A stretch of DNA of 42,523 bases from Allolucifera butyrica (lineage in GTDB: Bacteria; Bacillota; Negativicutes; Sporomusales; UPPP01). A program made the translations under genes and the position numbers. Each line of letters starts with the position of its first letter. The first letter of the stretch is position 1. This document shows positions 41,900 to 42,523 of the stretch, piece after piece. The notes beneath the pieces are model-generated. The model was given only the letters and a program-made list of their open reading frames with translations. It had not been told where the DNA came from and made no database searches. The stretch covers positions 1 to 42,523 of the forward strand of contig NZ_UPPP01000086.1 of the NCBI RefSeq assembly GCF_900476375.1. The letters are read 5' to 3'.

Positions 41900-42067
41900 A
41901 GAAAAACCGCTAGCGCGTTTTTTCGGCTCAGGGCTCATGGCGCAGGGCGCGAAAAACCCCACTGAAATCCTTTATGCAGTTTTAAAACTTACACTTCCTA
42001 TCCTTTTTAAGAAAACCGCTAACTCGTTTTTTCAGTCCATGGCTCAGGGCTCGTAGCGCAGGAAAAC
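41900..42067. repeat. two imperfect copies of a ~50-bp hairpin-bearing repeat
   Basis: Copy 1 (about 41900-41955) and copy 2 (about 42010-42067) share GAAAAACCGCTA, a T-run CGTTTTTTC, GGCTCAGGGCTC and GCGCAGG. Each contains a GAAAA-cCGC-ta-GCG-TTTTTTC-type hairpin. The 41830-42188 spacer holds no gene I can support. Confidence 0.65.
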
Positions 42068-42188
42068 CATATGAAAATCATTTTGGGTGAACAATCCAGG
42101 CAGAAGGATCGAAAAAAAGATACTCCGCAATTGACGAGGCCACTGAAGAACTTGTAGTTTTTCGGAGCAAAGCTCAAGAGTAAGAAAT

Positions 42189-42234
42189 AAAAGACGACCC
42201 TTATTCCCAATTTTGGGATAATGGTCGTCTTTTA
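42189..42234 (-). terminator. hairpin at the 3' end of the transposase gene
   Basis: AAAAGACGACC...TTCCCAA pairs with TTGGGATAATGGTCGTCTTTT with one bulge and one mismatch. A T-rich tail follows on minus. Confidence 0.75.
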
Positions 42235-42264
42235 CTATCTGGAAAAACCTTTATAACTTGTCTC

Positions 42265-42523
42265 TTATTTTATCAGTTTCAATATTCTCTTTATATTAAC
42301 AGTAAATATCGCCATCGCCCCTTGTAACTCCATGCCAACAAGACCCGAAGATGACGCTACGTCATACCCGTGCCTGTGTTTGAGTTCACTGTTTTTAGCC
42401 TCAATCTTGTAGCGCTCTTTCGCCTTTTCCTTGAAGTACTCGCTTTCCTGGAACGCCATTTGTTCGGTGTGCTCACCAGATTTAATTTTCATCGAATAAG
42501 TTTTGTTTTTTGCTCCCTCTTTG
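42265..42523 (-). CDS. IS1182-family transposase, C-terminal fragment (5' end outside window)
   Basis: About 86 residues read in frame from the window edge: ...GAKNKTYSMKIKSGEHTEQM, then RYKIEAKNSELKHRHGYDVA, and GAMAIFTVNIKRILKLI at the end. The RYKIEAKNSELKHRHGYD segment, with the conserved E, is the C-terminal block of DDE transposases of the IS1182 family. An internal ATG at 42492 is not the start. The window edge truncates it, so whether the full gene is intact is unknown. Confidence 0.8.
   Translation of the reverse strand, partial: KEGAKNKTYSMKIKSGEHTEQMAFQESEYFKEKAKERYKIEAKNSELKHRHGYDVASSSGLVGMELQGAMAIFTVNIKRILKLIK

Larger units (their letters stand above)
42189..42523 (-). mobile_element. 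IS1182-like insertion sequence, 3' part only
   Basis: Transposase C-terminus plus its terminator at the right edge of the window. The element's end and inverted repeat cannot be placed from this fragment. Confidence 0.6.

Noticed and set aside
1..42523. CRISPR array, tRNA or rRNA genes, prophage or attachment sites
   Set aside because: No regularly spaced repeat array, no cloverleaf with CCA end or rRNA core, and no phage or integrase genes were seen.

Overview
The window reads as chromosome of a spore-forming Firmicute with a Gram-negative-type (diderm) envelope, most likely Negativicutes/Sporomusaceae. The case rests on the combination of an RND tripartite-type efflux pump with its periplasmic adaptor, two CotF-like spore-coat proteins, AT-rich spacers with strong GGAGG ribosome sites, and many envelope-lipid enzymes. 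Almost every gene lies on the minus strand; only an amino-acid transporter pair (4.9-6.35 kb) and the spore-coat pair (36.65-37.35 kb) are on plus.

Layout. 0-2 kb: an NRAMP-type metal transporter (running off the left edge) behind a 16/19 Fur-like box, a 33-codon membrane peptide and a methyltransferase. 2-4.6 kb: a patch of damaged genes (a histidine kinase whose ATP-binding core is read out of frame, a lemA with an internal amber stop, a broken SHOCT-type gene) and a small secreted Met/His-rich protein. 4.7-6.4 kb: solute-binding lipoprotein plus permease, without an ATPase, behind a promoter followed immediately by a terminator hairpin. 6.4-8.7 kb: lgt with a membrane-anchored heavy-metal-domain protein, and a hemerythrin. 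8.7-15.6 kb: RND pump, adaptor and a two-component system. 15.8-28 kb: a long same-strand envelope cluster (two MGDG-synthase-like glycosyltransferases, TVP38 and DedA membrane proteins, a PAP2 phosphatase fused to an extracytoplasmic beta-helix-like domain, UppP, two tandem GT39 glycosyltransferases, a monofunctional transglycosylase, a zinc phospholipase-C-like protein). 28-36.4 kb: an FtsX-type ABC system with two ATPases and a lipoprotein, a small gene that seems to start at AUC, a second two-component system and a polysaccharide deacetylase. 36.6-42.5 kb: coat proteins, a trypsin-fold peptidase, a patatin, a methyltransferase, a PAS/GAF/GGDEF diguanylate cyclase, repeats, and the 3' end of an IS1182-like transposase running off the right edge.

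The main finding is regulatory. Three separate families of direct hexamer repeats with an 11-bp period, the architecture bound by OmpR/PhoB response regulators, occur at promoters here. One (TGTTTA/AGTTTA) sits before both the RND operon and its adjacent two-component operon. A second (TTTAAT) sits before both the FtsX-ABC operon and its adjacent two-component operon. A third (three copies of about TTCAYA) sits before two metal-related genes that have no intact regulator beside them. This suggests two self-contained sense-and-export modules and one orphan regulon. Other unusual items are the AUC-start small gene, the paired compensating frameshifts at 2-4 kb, and a compact three-way-junction RNA or terminator between the FtsX operon and dedA.
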